Assembly (NCBI GenBank): GCA_005938025.2
Contig: VCCI02000001.1
Span: 2,356,001-2,420,000, forward strand
Reading direction: 5' to 3'
Length of the DNA: 64,000 nucleotides
DNA from: Inquilinus sp. KBS0705
GTDB lineage: Bacteria; Bacteroidota; Bacteroidia; Sphingobacteriales; Sphingobacteriaceae
Positions within the stretch are counted from its first letter, which is position 1. Each line of letters opens with the position of its first letter. The translations under genes and the position numbers were made by a program. Under the pieces are notes generated by a model, which did no database searches, was not told the DNA's origin, and was given only the letters and a program-made list of their open reading frames with translations. Below are positions 18,039-26,615 of this stretch, one piece after another.

Positions 18039-18947
18039 ATGCACGATCACTCGCACCATCACCACGACCACGCGCCAAAAATAGACCATTTGAACGCTGC
18101 CTTTATATGGGGAATAGTGCTTAATTCGGCATTTGTGGTGGTCGAGGTTATAATGGGTTTAATAAGCGGCTCGCTATCGCTGCTTACCGATGCAGGGCAC
18201 AACCTAAGCGATGTGGCCTCGCTGGCATTGGCCTTGCTTGCCTTTAAGCTGGCTAAGGCCAAATCAAACAGTCAGTACACTTATGGGTATAAGCGCAGTA
18301 CCATCATTGTGTCGTTTTTTAACGCTATGATACTGTTTGTGGCCGTGGGTTTTATCATTTACGAAGCCGTTATGCGCTTTATACACCCCGAGCCTATTGC
18401 CGGCGGTACGGTTGCCTGGGTAGCATTTATAGGCATAGCCATTAATGCCTTTACAGCCTGGCTTTTTGTAAAAGATAAAGATACCGACCTTAATGTAAAA
18501 GGCGCCTACCTGCATATGGCGGTTGATGCCATCGTATCGCTGGGAGTGGTTATATCAGGGGTTATCATCTATTTTACCGGCCTGGCCTGGATAGACAGTG
18601 CAGTAAGTATAGTAATTGCCATTGTGATACTTACCGGTACCTGGAACCTGCTTAAAGACAGCCTGCGGTTAGAGATGGATGGCGTACCCAAAGAGATAGA
18701 CCTTAAAAAAATAAAAGCCGAACTGGTGAAAGCAAATGGCGTAGTTGATGTGCACCACATGCATGTTTGGGCGCTAAGCACTACCGAAACCGCCCTTACC
18801 GCGCACCTGGTGGTAAAGCCCGAGCACATGACCATGTTTGATGATATTAAACACGATCTGCGCCACCGTTTAGAACACCTATCCATCACCCATAGCACCT
18901 TTGAACCCGAGTTTGCCGACGAAAAATGCGCGCAGCCGGAGTGTTAA
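18039..18947 (+). CDS. Cation diffusion facilitator, zinc exporter of the ZitB/CzcD type
   Basis: A 302-aa inner-membrane H+/metal antiporter exporting Zn2+ or similar ions. It has a His-rich cytosolic N-terminus (HDHSHHHHDH), six membrane helices, and the metal site typical of zinc transporters: HNLSD in helix 2 and HMAVD in helix 5, both HxxxD. The C-terminal cytosolic domain contains the VDVHHMHVWALS strand. I chose ATG 18039 over an upstream TTG at 18030. The gene starts just after a TGCACATTTG repeat, part of which (CACATTTG) resembles a -7 box, but it is too close to the start for a normal leader. Confidence 0.92.
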   Translation: MHDHSHHHHDHAPKIDHLNAAFIWGIVLNSAFVVVEVIMGLISGSLSLLTDAGHNLSDVASLALALLAFKLAKAKSNSQYTYGYKRSTIIVSFFNAMILFVAVGFIIYEAVMRFIHPEPIAGGTVAWVAFIGIAINAFTAWLFVKDKDTDLNVKGAYLHMAVDAIVSLGVVISGVIIYFTGLAWIDSAVSIVIAIVILTGTWNLLKDSLRLEMDGVPKEIDLKKIKAELVKANGVVDVHHMHVWALSTTETALTAHLVVKPEHMTMFDDIKHDLRHRLEHLSITHSTFEPEFADEKCAQPEC

Positions 18948-18968
18948 ACAGCCTGAATTATTATAGCA

Positions 18969-19382
18969 ATGAGCACCACTAACAGACGAAAATTTATAGC
19001 CACCACAGCAGCACTTGCAGCAAGTACAGCAGTTGCTTCGGCATTACCTTTAATAAGTATGGAAAGTAAATACCCTATTGTTCACCATGTGTTTTTTTGG
19101 CTTAAAAACCCTGGTTCGGTTGAAGACCGCGACAAAATTATAGCAGGCCTTAAAACGCTAAAAAAAATCGACACCATCAAAGAATTGCGCATTGGCGTTG
19201 TAGCCAGTACCGAAAAGCGCGATGTAGTTGACAACAGCTGGGCAGTATCCGAGCTGATGTTTTTTAGCGATCTGGCTGGTCAGGCTACTTATCAAAGCCA
19301 CCCCATCCACCTGGAGTTTATTAAAAACTGCAGCCACCTGTGGGAAAAGGTTATCGTTTACGATGCGATAGACGCCGCTTAA
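18969..19382 (+). CDS. Dabb (stress-responsive A/B barrel) domain protein with signal
   Basis: A 137-aa protein. The N-terminus (NRRKFIATTAALAASTAVASA) looks like a twin-arginine or long Sec signal, and the mature part is a Dabb ferredoxin-like domain from about residue 36 (IVHHVFFWLKNP) to the end (FIKNCSHLWEKVIVYD). Dabb proteins are small dimeric alpha/beta barrels; some are monooxygenase-like or polyketide cyclases, but no function can be read here. It lies 21 nt after the zinc exporter on the same strand, so it may be co-transcribed. A bidirectional terminator follows. Confidence 0.8.
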   Translation: MSTTNRRKFIATTAALAASTAVASALPLISMESKYPIVHHVFFWLKNPGSVEDRDKIIAGLKTLKKIDTIKELRIGVVASTEKRDVVDNSWAVSELMFFSDLAGQATYQSHPIHLEFIKNCSHLWEKVIVYDAIDAA

Positions 19383-19385
19383 CAC

Positions 19386-19422
19386 AAAAAAGCCCCGATA
19401 GCTATGCTACCGGGGCTTTTTT
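19386..19422. terminator. Bidirectional terminator between convergent genes
   Basis: AAAAAAGCCCCG pairs with CGGGGCTTTTTT, and the interior TAGC/GCTA extends the stem. A- and T-tracts on the two sides suit both the Dabb gene and the DUF5606 gene. Confidence 0.85.
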
Positions 19423-19433
19423 CAGCTAATTGC

Positions 19434-19946
19434 TTATGCTTTTTTAGCGGGTGCTTTTTTGGCTTTCGCCTTAGGAGCCTCAGCAGCAGGTGCTTCCGCA
19501 GGCTTTTCTTCTTTTACAGGTTCAGCGGTAGGCGCTGTTTCGGCAACAGATGCGGCACTTGGGTCGGCTTCTTCAAATAAAGGCATATCCTTTAATATCA
19601 AAAACCAGCTCAGTATCTTCTTAATATCCGACGAGTATACCTTTTCATCATCATGATCGGGTGCTACCTCAAAAAAGAACTCGCGCAGCTTTTTACCATC
19701 ATCCTTAACAGCAGGGACGTTTTTGGCGGTTTTCATGCGCTCAAATACATCTACCAGCCTAATATCATCTGATACGCCAAAAATGGTTATCTCGTTTAAA
19801 GCCGCCAGTTTAGCGGTAGATAGGTTAGCTATCAGCTTAATTTTTTGCGCGTCGAGGCTTTCCAGTACATAACCGGTTTTGTTTTGCGCCAATGCACGCC
19901 ATAAACCCGGCTTACCCGATACCGCTACAATTCCCTGTAAATTCAT
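19434..19946 (-). CDS. DUF5606 family protein
   Basis: A 170-aa Bacteroidota-specific protein. Residues 1-110 match the DUF5606 pattern (LQGIVAVSGKPGLWRALAQNKTGYVLESLD, then TIFGVSDDIRLVDVFERM). The C-terminal 50 residues are a low-complexity Ala/Pro/Glu stretch ending in a Lys/Ala tail (AKAKKAPAKKA), reminiscent of nucleic-acid-binding tails. The function is unknown. The cyclophilin gene ends 72 nt upstream on the same strand, suggesting co-transcription. Confidence 0.85.
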   Translation of the reverse strand: MNLQGIVAVSGKPGLWRALAQNKTGYVLESLDAQKIKLIANLSTAKLAALNEITIFGVSDDIRLVDVFERMKTAKNVPAVKDDGKKLREFFFEVAPDHDDEKVYSSDIKKILSWFLILKDMPLFEEADPSAASVAETAPTAEPVKEEKPAEAPAAEAPKAKAKKAPAKKA

Positions 19947-20018
19947 GTTTTATTGTGTTGTAGTGGTTATAAACGTTGTAATAGCTATAAGTTATACAAC
20001 AGCCTTAACCTTTTTTAC

Positions 20019-20456
20019 TTATCCTTCAATTACCTCAATACCTAATATCTTGTCGCCCTGGCGTATATCGTCAACGACGTCAACGTTTTCAACCACTTTA
20101 CCAAATACCGTGTGGTGACGGTCTAAATGAGCGGTGTTTGCGCGGCTGTGGCATATAAAGAACTGAGAGCTACCGGTGTTACGGCCTGCATGCGCCATTG
20201 ATAGCACACCACGGTCGTGGTATTGGTTATCGCCGGTTAGTTCACAGTCTATACGGGTACCCGAGCCACCTGCACCTGTGCCGGTTGGGTCGCCGCCTTG
20301 TACCATAAAGTTAGGTATTACACGGTGAAACGTTACACCATTGTAAAAGCCTGATTTTGCCAAACCTAAAAAATTAGCTACTGTATTTGGGGCATCTTTA
20401 TCAAAAAACTCGACGGTCATGTCGCCTTTTTCGGTTTTTATTATTGCTTTGCTCAT
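20019..20456 (-). CDS. Peptidyl-prolyl cis-trans isomerase, cyclophilin type
   Basis: A 145-aa single-domain cyclophilin that catalyses proline isomerisation. Visible conserved segments are FFDKDAPNTVANFLGLA, FHRVIPNFMVQGGDPTGTGAGG (active-site Arg and Phe), GVLSMAHAGRNTGSSQFFI and HLDRHHTVFGKV. There is no signal peptide, so it is probably cytoplasmic. The start is the ATG at 20456 (MSKAII); an upstream extension has no cyclophilin character. A TACCTTTG -7 box lies 23 nt upstream. Confidence 0.93.
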   Translation of the reverse strand: MSKAIIKTEKGDMTVEFFDKDAPNTVANFLGLAKSGFYNGVTFHRVIPNFMVQGGDPTGTGAGGSGTRIDCELTGDNQYHDRGVLSMAHAGRNTGSSQFFICHSRANTAHLDRHHTVFGKVVENVDVVDDIRQGDKILGIEVIEG

Positions 20457-20479
20457 GTGTTTTAATTTTAAACAGGTGG

Positions 20480-20487
20480 CAAAGGTA
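20480..20487 (-). promoter_or_regulatory. -7 box for the cyclophilin gene
   Basis: On the minus strand this reads TACCTTTG, an exact TAnnTTTG match 23 nt before the start codon. No -33 TTG was seen at proper spacing. Confidence 0.5.
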
Positions 20488-20870
20488 ATAATTTGAGGTG
20501 AAAGCCGAAAGGTTTTTACCCCTGTCAAAGGGGTTACCTTTTTGGCATTAAGGCATCAAGTGATTTTTGTAAAAATGGATGGCAGTTAATTGGTTTTAGC
20601 CTTGTTTTAAATTCCACACCTATACTTAGCGCATTCCATATTTTTCGTTTTAATTCGTTATTTTTCGTTTTAATTCGTTTGGGTGGGTTATTAATATAAC
20701 ATAATAAATGATATAAAAAAGATTAAGGCCGGTTTTATTTTGCTACTCACCAAATTGGTAAAAACTAAGCCTGCCAAGTTTGTCCATTTAGCGATGCAAC
20801 CTTTTCCTCTTTTCCCTTAATCCCATCCTATAATACCATTCCCAATTAATCGTTACATTTGGTAACACCC
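20488..20870. other. Intergenic region between divergent genes
   Basis: About 380 nt without a credible gene. It is AT-rich and contains the 20-bp tandem duplication at 20640-20679. I found no RNA gene and no clear promoter for the gene at 20871. Confidence 0.5.
20640..20679. repeat. Perfect 20-bp tandem duplication
   Basis: The unit ATTTTTCGTTTTAATTCGTT occurs twice head to tail without mismatch. It could be a duplicated regulator-binding site or simple slippage. Confidence 0.85.
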
Positions 20871-22196
20871 ATGAATACTTTAAACAAGCACCTTTCACCT
20901 TTTACCTTTCACCTTTTACCTAAAAGCATATTCAGCCTTTTACCAAAAAGCCTGTTGTTTTTGGCTTTCTGCCTGCTGCCTTTGCTTAGCCGCGCGGCTT
21001 CTATCCTTATACCGATGGATGACGAACAAAAGGACCACCTAAAATCGTACGGCATTGCTTTTTGGACTTTAAAGAACGGCGAAACGGTAGACTGGCTGCT
21101 TAACTATCGTGGCGGCAGCTTTATGATGAAGTACGACCAAAAGACCGAAGAAGAGTGCAAGATACGCGGTGTAAGCTACGAGGTATTGCCCGATGCCAAG
21201 GTGAACGAGATACTGGCCGAAGTAAGCGACCCATCTGTTAACATGGATGTGGTAAAGCTGGAGAAAGCACCTAAAATGGCCGTGTACTCGCCAAAAAGCA
21301 AGCTACCGTGGGACGATGCCGTTACCCTTGTACTAAAATATGCCGAAATACCCTACGATGTTTTATACGACGAGGAAGTGATACGTGGCGACCTGCCCAA
21401 ATACGACTGGCTGCACCTGCACCACGAGGATTTTACCGGGCAGTTCAGCAAGTTTTACGGCGTGTACCGCTATGCGCAATGGTATAATGATGATGTAAAG
21501 GCTCAGCGTGCGCTGGCCACCAAACTGGGTTTTAGCAAGGTATCGCAAATGAAACTGAAAGTGGCCCAAAACATACGCGATTTTTGCGCCGGTGGTGGCT
21601 TTTTGTTTGCCATGTGCAGCGGCACAGATACTTTTGATATTGCCCTTGCCGCCGCCGGAACCGATATTTGCGAAAGCATGTTTGACGGCGACCCTGCCGA
21701 CCCTGATGCGCAATCGAAACTGGATTTTACGCAAACATTCGCTTTTCAGAATTTTACGCTGGATATGAACCCCGGCTCGCACCAGTTTGCCAATATTGAT
21801 GTAACGCCCGTAAGGCAGGTAGAGCGCACAAGGGATTTTTTCACCCTGTTTGATTTTTCGGCTAAGTGGGATGTGGTGCCCAGCATGCTTACGCAGGACC
21901 ATGACAAAGTGATAAAGGGCTTTATGGGCCTTACCACTGCCTTTAACAAAAACAAACTAAAACCGGGTGTTACCATTATGGGCGAAATGAAAACCGCCAA
22001 CGAGGCCCGCTACATACACGGCGAGTACGGCAAAGGCCAGTGGACCTTTTACGGCGGCCACGACCCCGAAGACTACCAGCACGCCGTAGGCGACCCGCCA
22101 ACCGACCTAAAGCTGCACCCCAACTCGCCGGGCTACAGGCTGATACTAAACAACGTGTTGTTCCCCGCAGCTAAAAAGAAGAAACAGAAAACTTGA
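20871..22196 (+). CDS. Secreted protein of the family usually labelled 'asparagine synthetase B'
   Basis: A 441-aa exported protein with an extended signal region (hydrophobic LLFLAFCLLPLLSRAA, about residues 28-44). The mature part begins SILIPMDDEQKDHLKSYGIAFW. I recognise it as a Bacteroidota family routinely named asparagine synthetase B. It has no N-terminal Cys glutaminase site and no SGGxDS ATP loop, so the name is not supported. The middle section (PYDVLYDEEV, then GGGFLFAMCSGTDTFDIALAA) resembles a class I amidotransferase or ThuA-like fold, which is inference. The N-terminus is encoded by a 14-bp tandem repeat. The start at ATG 20871 is the only ATG before the mature region. Confidence 0.75.
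   Translation: MNTLNKHLSPFTFHLLPKSIFSLLPKSLLFLAFCLLPLLSRAASILIPMDDEQKDHLKSYGIAFWTLKNGETVDWLLNYRGGSFMMKYDQKTEEECKIRGVSYEVLPDAKVNEILAEVSDPSVNMDVVKLEKAPKMAVYSPKSKLPWDDAVTLVLKYAEIPYDVLYDEEVIRGDLPKYDWLHLHHEDFTGQFSKFYGVYRYAQWYNDDVKAQRALATKLGFSKVSQMKLKVAQNIRDFCAGGGFLFAMCSGTDTFDIALAAAGTDICESMFDGDPADPDAQSKLDFTQTFAFQNFTLDMNPGSHQFANIDVTPVRQVERTRDFFTLFDFSAKWDVVPSMLTQDHDKVIKGFMGLTTAFNKNKLKPGVTIMGEMKTANEARYIHGEYGKGQWTFYGGHDPEDYQHAVGDPPTDLKLHPNSPGYRLILNNVLFPAAKKKKQKT
20891..20918 (+). repeat. 14-bp tandem repeat in the signal-peptide coding region
   Basis: CCTTTCACCTTTTA is present twice head to tail and encodes the segment around LSPFTFHLLP. It looks like an intergenic-style repeat captured as coding sequence. 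Confidence 0.7.
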
Positions 22197-22197
22197 T

Positions 22198-22307
22198 GCC
22201 CCCTAACCCCTAAAGGGGGAACAAAAGTTATATAGGTAGAGATGTCTAATAAAATGTCGGACTTTCTTTAGGTGTTTCAAAAGCTCCCTCTTCAGGGGGC
22301 TGGGGGC
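22198..22307. repeat. GC-rich inverted repeat between convergent genes
   Basis: The left end (22198-22222, containing CCCCTAAAGGGG) starts one base after a TGA stop. The right end (22283-22307) is its imperfect inverse and runs into the TAG of the porin gene. Both flanking genes therefore end directly at the repeat. The interior is AT-rich. Confidence 0.8.
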
Positions 22308-24412
22308 TAATTATAAAACGTCCAGGCTACGCCGAATTTTATAACGGCATCCATTTGGGGGTAACGGTTTACGGTGTAAAAGCCGCGGCTAAACAGGCCC
22401 TGGTTGGCATAATCGTACTGTACAAAAATATTGGTGCGTTGCAGCGTAGCCTTAAAAAACACGCTGGCAATAGGGTACGACGAAAACCTAACATCGGGCC
22501 CATTGTAAAACTGGCCTATGCCCGGCGCGTACGATGGCGCCAAATATTCGGTATTGTAGCGCGCGGTAATGCCGTATTGCGATTTTAGCACATTAAACAA
22601 GGTGGCATCCAGGTATAAGCTACTGTAGGTGTAAACCTCGGGCGTGCGTAAAATATCCTGCCTGTCGGTTTTTTGGTAAACCACAAAATTATCAAAGTGC
22701 AGTTTGCGCCAGGTGATGTTTTTGCCCAGGCTTACCTTTAACAGGTTAATGTTGCCGCCGTATTGCGTAGGCACGGCATCAATACCATGGTTGGGCGATG
22801 CAAAGTACAGGTAATCGGTCACCAAAAAATACTCCGCCTTTAGGTCAACCTTTAGCAGGTCGTTAATGTAGTTAAAAGACAGGTTTGATATTTTTTGATT
22901 AGAGAAGCTATTGTTAAAAATATAGTGGTTACTTATCCAATTGGTGTACACCAACGCCGGCGAACTGCTTTGCAAATAAGCGCCAAGCACAACTGTGCCG
23001 GCCTTTTTACCGCCCGACAGGGTAAGTTTGGCATCGTACAGCAGGTCGCCAAAATCGCGGCCCTGCACAATTTGTCTCAGGTCGCCATCCAGGTTAATGC
23101 GGTCGCTAAAGCGGTAGCCCAGGCGCGCCTTAAGGGTAAGGTTCTGAAAGCTCTCGTTTTGTACCCGCTGCGGCTTTAATTGCTTCCGCCCAAACTCGTT
23201 AATGGTGGTATCGCTCACAAACTGGGTGTATTTATAATAATCCTGCACCAGGCCCACATCCAGTTTTAGCTCGTTTTTTACAAACGTTACCGACTTGCCC
23301 CTAAGGTAAAAGCTGTACGAAAAATCGTTTTGCAGGTGCAGCACGTTCAACGAGTCGCGCGAGCGGCCCGCGCTAAAGTAATAATCGGGGAACACGTTGT
23401 AGGTATCCTGCCCGTTTTGCAGGTAGTTATATTTACGCTGGTTATAATAAAAGGTATAGGCTACCCTTTGGGTGGGCAACACGTTAGTACTGCCGGTATT
23501 TTTTTTGAGGCTATCAATATGCCCTATGTAGTAAAATTGCTTAATGTACAAGCCGGTACTTTTCCAATTGCTGTAGCTACCGGGCAAGCGCACCTGTTCG
23601 GTAGTTTTATCAAACGACGATTGCGAGCTTTTAAAAATGGTATCCTTAACCAGCCCACCCGTTTCGGGCGATTTAAGCGTATTAAATATCAAATTGGCCA
23701 GCATGTTATACCGCTGGTTTTTTGAATGGTACCAGTTAAATATGGCGGCATTAAAATCGCTTACGTTTTGTGCCAGCACATTATTGCTGCTGTAATACCC
23801 CTTTGATCCGTTAAAGTTAAGCATCAACCCTACGTTCCAGTTGGGTTTTACGTTTTGCGTATGCAGCGCTTTAAACAACTGCTCGCGCGTGGTAAACAGC
23901 GTGTTCGATAGCGATAGCAGCGTATAAGGGGTGCGGGCATTAAAATAACTAATATCCTGCGGGTTTAGCATATAGGCATCCAGCGCATGCATGCCATCGT
24001 CAAAACCAATGGTTTTGCGGGGATTAAACAGCAGGTCGCGCTGCGATACGCCCAGGTAGCCCAGGCTTATTTTGGGGTTTCGTGGTTGCGATAGCGGACT
24101 ATAATTCTCGAAATTCACCAGGCCGGTATCTAAGGGAAAAAGCTGTGTACTATCGGCCAGTAAACGCTCGTTGGTTACCTTTATAAACTTAGAATTAAAC
24201 ACAACCGAATCCTTTTTTTCCTCTTCGCGTTTACGCAGGGTATCCAGGTTATCGCTGCTGTTGTTGCGCGCCTTTACCCGGTTGCTGGTATCCCTGCTGT
24301 AAACCGGCTCGCGCGATTGCCCTGGATAGCGGGTATCGTTTACCTGTGCAAACGCCTGGTGTGCCAGTGTGCATACCAGTAACAGCAATATATATTTTAG
24401 TTTTTTAGCCAT
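22307..24412 (-). CDS. Putative porin (Porin_10-like outer-membrane protein)
   Basis: A 701-aa outer-membrane protein. It has a signal peptide ending AFAQ (about residue 22), a polar charged linker (residues 25-70, including KREEEKKDSV) and a long series of aromatic amphipathic strands consistent with a beta-barrel, ending with a strand of the form AVIKFGVAWTFYN, whose C-terminal aromatic suits Bam-dependent insertion. It matches the Bacteroidota putative-porin family; the substrate is unknown. Its ATG overlaps the stop codon of the purine nucleoside phosphorylase gene by one base, so translation is probably coupled. Confidence 0.8.
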   Translation of the reverse strand: MAKKLKYILLLLVCTLAHQAFAQVNDTRYPGQSREPVYSRDTSNRVKARNNSSDNLDTLRKREEEKKDSVVFNSKFIKVTNERLLADSTQLFPLDTGLVNFENYSPLSQPRNPKISLGYLGVSQRDLLFNPRKTIGFDDGMHALDAYMLNPQDISYFNARTPYTLLSLSNTLFTTREQLFKALHTQNVKPNWNVGLMLNFNGSKGYYSSNNVLAQNVSDFNAAIFNWYHSKNQRYNMLANLIFNTLKSPETGGLVKDTIFKSSQSSFDKTTEQVRLPGSYSNWKSTGLYIKQFYYIGHIDSLKKNTGSTNVLPTQRVAYTFYYNQRKYNYLQNGQDTYNVFPDYYFSAGRSRDSLNVLHLQNDFSYSFYLRGKSVTFVKNELKLDVGLVQDYYKYTQFVSDTTINEFGRKQLKPQRVQNESFQNLTLKARLGYRFSDRINLDGDLRQIVQGRDFGDLLYDAKLTLSGGKKAGTVVLGAYLQSSSPALVYTNWISNHYIFNNSFSNQKISNLSFNYINDLLKVDLKAEYFLVTDYLYFASPNHGIDAVPTQYGGNINLLKVSLGKNITWRKLHFDNFVVYQKTDRQDILRTPEVYTYSSLYLDATLFNVLKSQYGITARYNTEYLAPSYAPGIGQFYNGPDVRFSSYPIASVFFKATLQRTNIFVQYDYANQGLFSRGFYTVNRYPQMDAVIKFGVAWTFYN

Positions 24413-25227
24413 TAAAGCCCTGCTATTAGCTCTTTAAGTATCAATGTCATTTTTGGTTCGGCAGCACTGGCAACCGCAATTATCTCGTCGATAGATACAG
24501 GCTTCAATTCCTCGGGGAAACCCTCGTCTGTTAATATCGATACGGCAAAAACCGGCAGGCCCATATGGTTGGCTACTATCACCTCGGGCACGGTGCTCAT
24601 GCCCACGGCATCGCCGCCTATTATGCGCAGGTATTTATACTCGGCGCGGGTTTCAAGGTTTGGCCCGGTTACCGCAACATAAACTCCTTTATGGCAGGTA
24701 ATATTGTTTGCTGCCGCGATGCTAAGTGCTTTATCTATCAGGTGGTGCTGGTAGGGCTGGCTCATATCCGGGAAACGCGGACCAAGCTCATCCTCGTTAC
24801 GGCCTATCAGGGGGTTCATGGGCTGCAGATTGATATGATCGGCTATCACCATCAGGTCGCCCTTTTTAAAATCGGGGTTAAGCGATCCGCTGGCGTTTGA
24901 TACAAACAGGGTTTTAATACCCAGCATCTTCATCACCCTAACCGGGAAAGTAATTTGCTGCATGCTATAACCTTCGTAGTAGTGCAAACGGCCCTGCATA
25001 GCCACTACCTTTTTACCCGCCAGCGTACCAAATATCAGCTTACCCGAATGAAACTCCAATGTCGACATCGGGAAATCGGGAATATTGCTATACATCAGCT
25101 GTTTCTCTACCTCAATTTCGGTAACCAGGCCGCCCAGGCCGGTGCCTAAAATAATACCGGCTTCGGGTACAAAATCGCCTATGCGGCTTTTTATATAATT
25201 AGTGGTGTGCTCTATTCTCTCTAACAT
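24412..25227 (-). CDS. Purine-nucleoside phosphorylase
   Basis: A 271-aa enzyme that splits purine nucleosides with phosphate in nucleoside salvage. The family pattern is clear: GIILGTGLGGL (phosphate-binding loop), MQGRLHYYEGYSMQQITFPVRVMK, SNASGSLNP, GPNLETRAEYKYLRIIGGDAVGMSTVPEV and the base-binding segment near the C-terminus. It is the trimeric PNP class. The gene overlaps lpxK upstream by 29 nt and the porin gene downstream by 1 nt. Confidence 0.93.
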   Translation of the reverse strand: MLERIEHTTNYIKSRIGDFVPEAGIILGTGLGGLVTEIEVEKQLMYSNIPDFPMSTLEFHSGKLIFGTLAGKKVVAMQGRLHYYEGYSMQQITFPVRVMKMLGIKTLFVSNASGSLNPDFKKGDLMVIADHINLQPMNPLIGRNEDELGPRFPDMSQPYQHHLIDKALSIAAANNITCHKGVYVAVTGPNLETRAEYKYLRIIGGDAVGMSTVPEVIVANHMGLPVFAVSILTDEGFPEELKPVSIDEIIAVASAAEPKMTLILKELIAGL

Positions 25228-26254
25228 AATTACTCACTATCTCATTAAAGTTTTGCTGCCCCTCGCCCAAAAAATCAACCCCAATGGGCAGCACCCAAAC
25301 GGGCAGGCCGGCAATGGCTTTTTGCAAAACCTGTAAGCCTAAACGTTGGGCATCCTTTTCTGTTGTGATGATTATTTTTTTCCGCGAAGTACAGGCAGTG
25401 TATTCATCGGCAAGTTTACTGATATTTTTTAAGCTAAACGGGTGATGATCGGGATAATTGTGGTGTATGATACGGTTGGTAAAAGTTTTAATATGCTGCA
25501 ACAGCGGCGCGGGGTTGGCAATACCGGTTAACAAAAACACGGTAGTATCGGCATCAATAACGTAACTCACAGGGTTGCCCTGCATATCCTGCAAGGGCTG
25601 GTAAGCAATGCCGGTAAAAAACAGGGGCTGCCGGTTATCGGGCGCTATGCGGTAATAACACCTGTTTTTTTGCTCATAGGTAATATCAGTCGGGCATTTG
25701 GTTACTACTATAATATCGGCCCGCCATTTACCGCTAAAAGGCTCGCGCAGGTTGCCGGCAGGCAGCAGCAGGCGCACCTGCTGCAATTGCTTATAATCAA
25801 ACAATAAAATATTTAGCCCTGCCCTTACCGCGCGGTGCTGGTAGGCATCGTCAAGCAAAATAAGGTCGTGGTTGGTTTTAAGCTGATCTATCCCCGCTGC
25901 CCTATCCTCACAAACGGCCACTGTAATATCCGGAAATTTATGTTTGAATTGCGCGGGTTCGTCGCCAATATCTGTAGCGGTGGTAGTAGTAGTGGCCGTA
26001 ACAAATCCCTTTGTTTGGCGGCCATAGCCACGGCTAAGGGTGGCCAGTTGGTAATCTTTTTTTAATAAGCGCACCAGGTATTCGGTCATGGGGCTTTTGC
26101 CCGCGCCCCCAACTTCCAGGTTGCCTACACAAATGGTTGGCACCTCAAATTGCCGGCTTTTTATCAGTCCGGTATCATAGCCCCAGTTACGGATGATCAC
26201 CACCAATCCGTACAGCATCGAAAAAGGAAATAATAGCCAGCGCAGGTATTTCAT
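25199..26254 (-). CDS. lpxK: Tetraacyldisaccharide 4'-kinase
   Basis: A 351-aa inner-membrane kinase that phosphorylates the 4' position of the lipid A disaccharide. A short N-terminal hydrophobic helix (YLRWLLFPFSMLYGLVVII) precedes the P-loop VGNLEVGGAGKSP (GGAGKSP at residues 49-55). Further family features are LSRGYGR, GDEPAQFKHKFPDITVAV, LLDDAYQHRAV and TTEKDAQRL. It is the first gene of an overlapping three-gene operon with the phosphorylase and the porin. Confidence 0.93.
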   Translation of the reverse strand: MKYLRWLLFPFSMLYGLVVIIRNWGYDTGLIKSRQFEVPTICVGNLEVGGAGKSPMTEYLVRLLKKDYQLATLSRGYGRQTKGFVTATTTTTATDIGDEPAQFKHKFPDITVAVCEDRAAGIDQLKTNHDLILLDDAYQHRAVRAGLNILLFDYKQLQQVRLLLPAGNLREPFSGKWRADIIVVTKCPTDITYEQKNRCYYRIAPDNRQPLFFTGIAYQPLQDMQGNPVSYVIDADTTVFLLTGIANPAPLLQHIKTFTNRIIHHNYPDHHPFSLKNISKLADEYTACTSRKKIIITTEKDAQRLGLQVLQKAIAGLPVWVLPIGVDFLGEGQQNFNEIVSNYVRENRAHH

Positions 26255-26288
26255 ATACGGGGTAAAGATAGGAAAAGAGAAGAAGGGA

Positions 26289-26615
26289 TCAGGAGATAAT
26301 TATGACAGGGCTATCAGCGATGTACTGCATTTTTAAATATTCTTTAACTTTTGGACTAAGTTTAGATAGTTCAGCATAAGTGTTGATTGTTGCAGTAAGC
26401 ACAAACACGTTAACGGTGTATTTCTTAAAATTCTGCTGATATTGTAAGTTCTTATCAAAGGTTAATAGCGCATCAAACTCTTCCTTAATAAGTAGCTTTA
26501 ATAACTCGCCATTCTTAATACCGTTCCAGCCTTTATCACCCACTGTATAAATCTCATGGTCAGGAAAATCGAGTTTTAGTTTTTTTGGTAAGTTCTCGTC
26601 AAGCAACAGCTTCAT
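26289..26615 (-). CDS. DUF5615 PIN-like protein, probable toxin
   Basis: A 108-aa protein beginning MKLLLDENLPKKL, the signature of DUF5615, a branch of the PIN ribonuclease-like fold. The acidic Asp in LLLDEN and the second one in FDALLTFDKNL are the expected active-site positions. Its upstream partner encodes a DUF433 protein and the two genes overlap by 17 nt. The pair fits a type II toxin-antitoxin system, with this as the probable RNase toxin. Activity is inferred from family and gene order only. Confidence 0.8.
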   Translation of the reverse strand: MKLLLDENLPKKLKLDFPDHEIYTVGDKGWNGIKNGELLKLLIKEEFDALLTFDKNLQYQQNFKKYTVNVFVLTATINTYAELSKLSPKVKEYLKMQYIADSPVIIIS

